A stretch of DNA of 5,933 nt from assembly GCA_003538525.1 (NCBI GenBank), contig DPRZ01000095.1:1-5933 (forward strand), in the 5' to 3' direction. Each line of letters opens with the position of its first letter. The stretch's first letter is position 1. The position numbers and the translations under genes are program-made. This DNA is from Neisseriales bacterium (GTDB lineage Bacteria > Pseudomonadota > Gammaproteobacteria > Burkholderiales > UBA11063). This document shows, piece by piece, positions 5,331-5,933 of the stretch. Below the pieces are notes generated by a model. It was not told the origin of the DNA. It was given only the letters and a program-made list of their open reading frames with translations, and ran no database searches.

Positions 5331-5933
5331 TCACTTCTTCGCTTGTTGATCTAAATCACGCAAGTAATTCATTCGCTCCTGAATTCGTTGTTCAAAACCC
5401 TGATCGCTTGGCTGATAAAATTTGTGCTCAAGCATATCATCTGGAAAATATTGCTCGTTCGCCACATAGTGGTTAGGATAATCATGTGCATATTTATATT
5501 CACGACCGTAACCAAGCTCAGTCATTAATTTAGTCGGTGCATTACGTAGGTGAACAGGCACTGGCGCTGAAGAAGCATTTTTCATATACTCACGTAATTG
5601 ATTATATGCCAACTCAAGACTGTTGCTTTTATTGGTTACCGCTAAATAAATTACCGCACCAGCTAAGGCTAACTCTCCCTCAGGGGAGCCCAAACGTTCA
5701 TAGGTTTGTAAAGCTGTATTTACAACCACTGCTGCATTGGTATCGGCAAAACCAATGTCTTCCCATGCCATGCGTAGTAAGCGCCGCCCAATATAAAGTG
5801 GTTCAGCACCACTGGTCAACATACGCCCAAACCAATATAGAGCAGCATCTGGGTTTGACCCACGTACCGATTTATGCAGCGCAGAAATTTGATTATAAAA
5901 CTCTTCACCACCTTTATCAAAACGTTGTAAATT
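5331..5933 (-). CDS. rarA: RarA/MgsA replication-fork maintenance ATPase, C-terminal part
   Basis: RarA (MgsA) is a tetrameric AAA+ ATPase related to clamp loaders and to eukaryotic WRNIP1/Mgs1; it acts at stalled replication forks and interacts with SSB. Only the last 200 residues are in the window; the frame stays open to the right edge, so the AAA+ domain with its Walker motifs and the start codon lie outside. Family signatures seen, counted from the first visible residue, are RFDKGGEEFYNQISALHKS (4-22) and SVRGSNPDAALYWFGRM (22-38). WEDIGFAD, YERLGSPEGELALA (78-91), HLRNAPTKLM (128-137) and YKYAHDYPNHYVANEQYFP (146-164) follow. These form the C-terminal helical and tetramerisation domains. 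The family is about 440-450 residues long, so roughly 245 are missing. The Met at 5822 is internal, since conserved sequence continues before it. It is transcribed towards the small repeat-protein gene, 16 bp away. Confidence 0.95.
   Translation of the reverse strand, partial: NLQRFDKGGEEFYNQISALHKSVRGSNPDAALYWFGRMLTSGAEPLYIGRRLLRMAWEDIGFADTNAAVVVNTALQTYERLGSPEGELALAGAVIYLAVTNKSNSLELAYNQLREYMKNASSAPVPVHLRNAPTKLMTELGYGREYKYAHDYPNHYVANEQYFPDDMLEHKFYQPSDQGFEQRIQERMNYLRDLDQQAKK

Overview
The window looks like chromosomal housekeeping DNA from a low-GC (about 40% or less by eye) proteobacterium that makes ubiquinone. The evidence is a ubiU-ubiV pair, a known anaerobic ubiquinone hydroxylation module of alpha-, beta- and gammaproteobacteria, together with GreB, an Escherichia coli-like TyrA dehydrogenase domain and RarA. 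The class is probably gamma or beta, but I cannot name a genus. I see no mobile elements, CRISPR arrays, tRNAs or rRNAs.

Layout on the + strand. Bases 1-735 hold the 3' three quarters of ubiU, cut by the window edge. It overlaps ubiV (719-1621), whose GTG start has a clear Shine-Dalgarno. A gap of 193 bp with two small palindromes and a TATAAT box precedes greB (1815-2294). greB overlaps tyrA (2284-3111) by 11 bp; this TyrA is a prephenate dehydrogenase without the chorismate mutase domain found in the E. coli protein. A second gap of about 190 bp leads to an EamA/DMT-family transporter (best start GTG 3305, end 4204). A recognisable promoter then drives a DUF3313-type lipoprotein (4279-4932). 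A strong imperfect hairpin follows, then a 102-residue secreted protein with short tyrosine/glycine repeats (5006-5314). On the - strand, converging on it, is the C-terminal half of rarA (5331-5933), cut by the right edge.

How the genes relate. UbiU and UbiV are expected to form one iron-sulphur hydroxylase complex that allows ubiquinone synthesis without oxygen. TyrA consumes prephenate, a metabolite that other U32-family hydroxylases need, so its nearness to ubiUV may have meaning, although the promoter before greB suggests separate transcription. The lipoprotein and the small repeat protein are two exported envelope proteins of unknown role. RarA is a replication-fork maintenance ATPase.

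Most of the window is ordinary. The least explained items are the small repeat protein, the hairpin before it and the palindromes upstream of greB.
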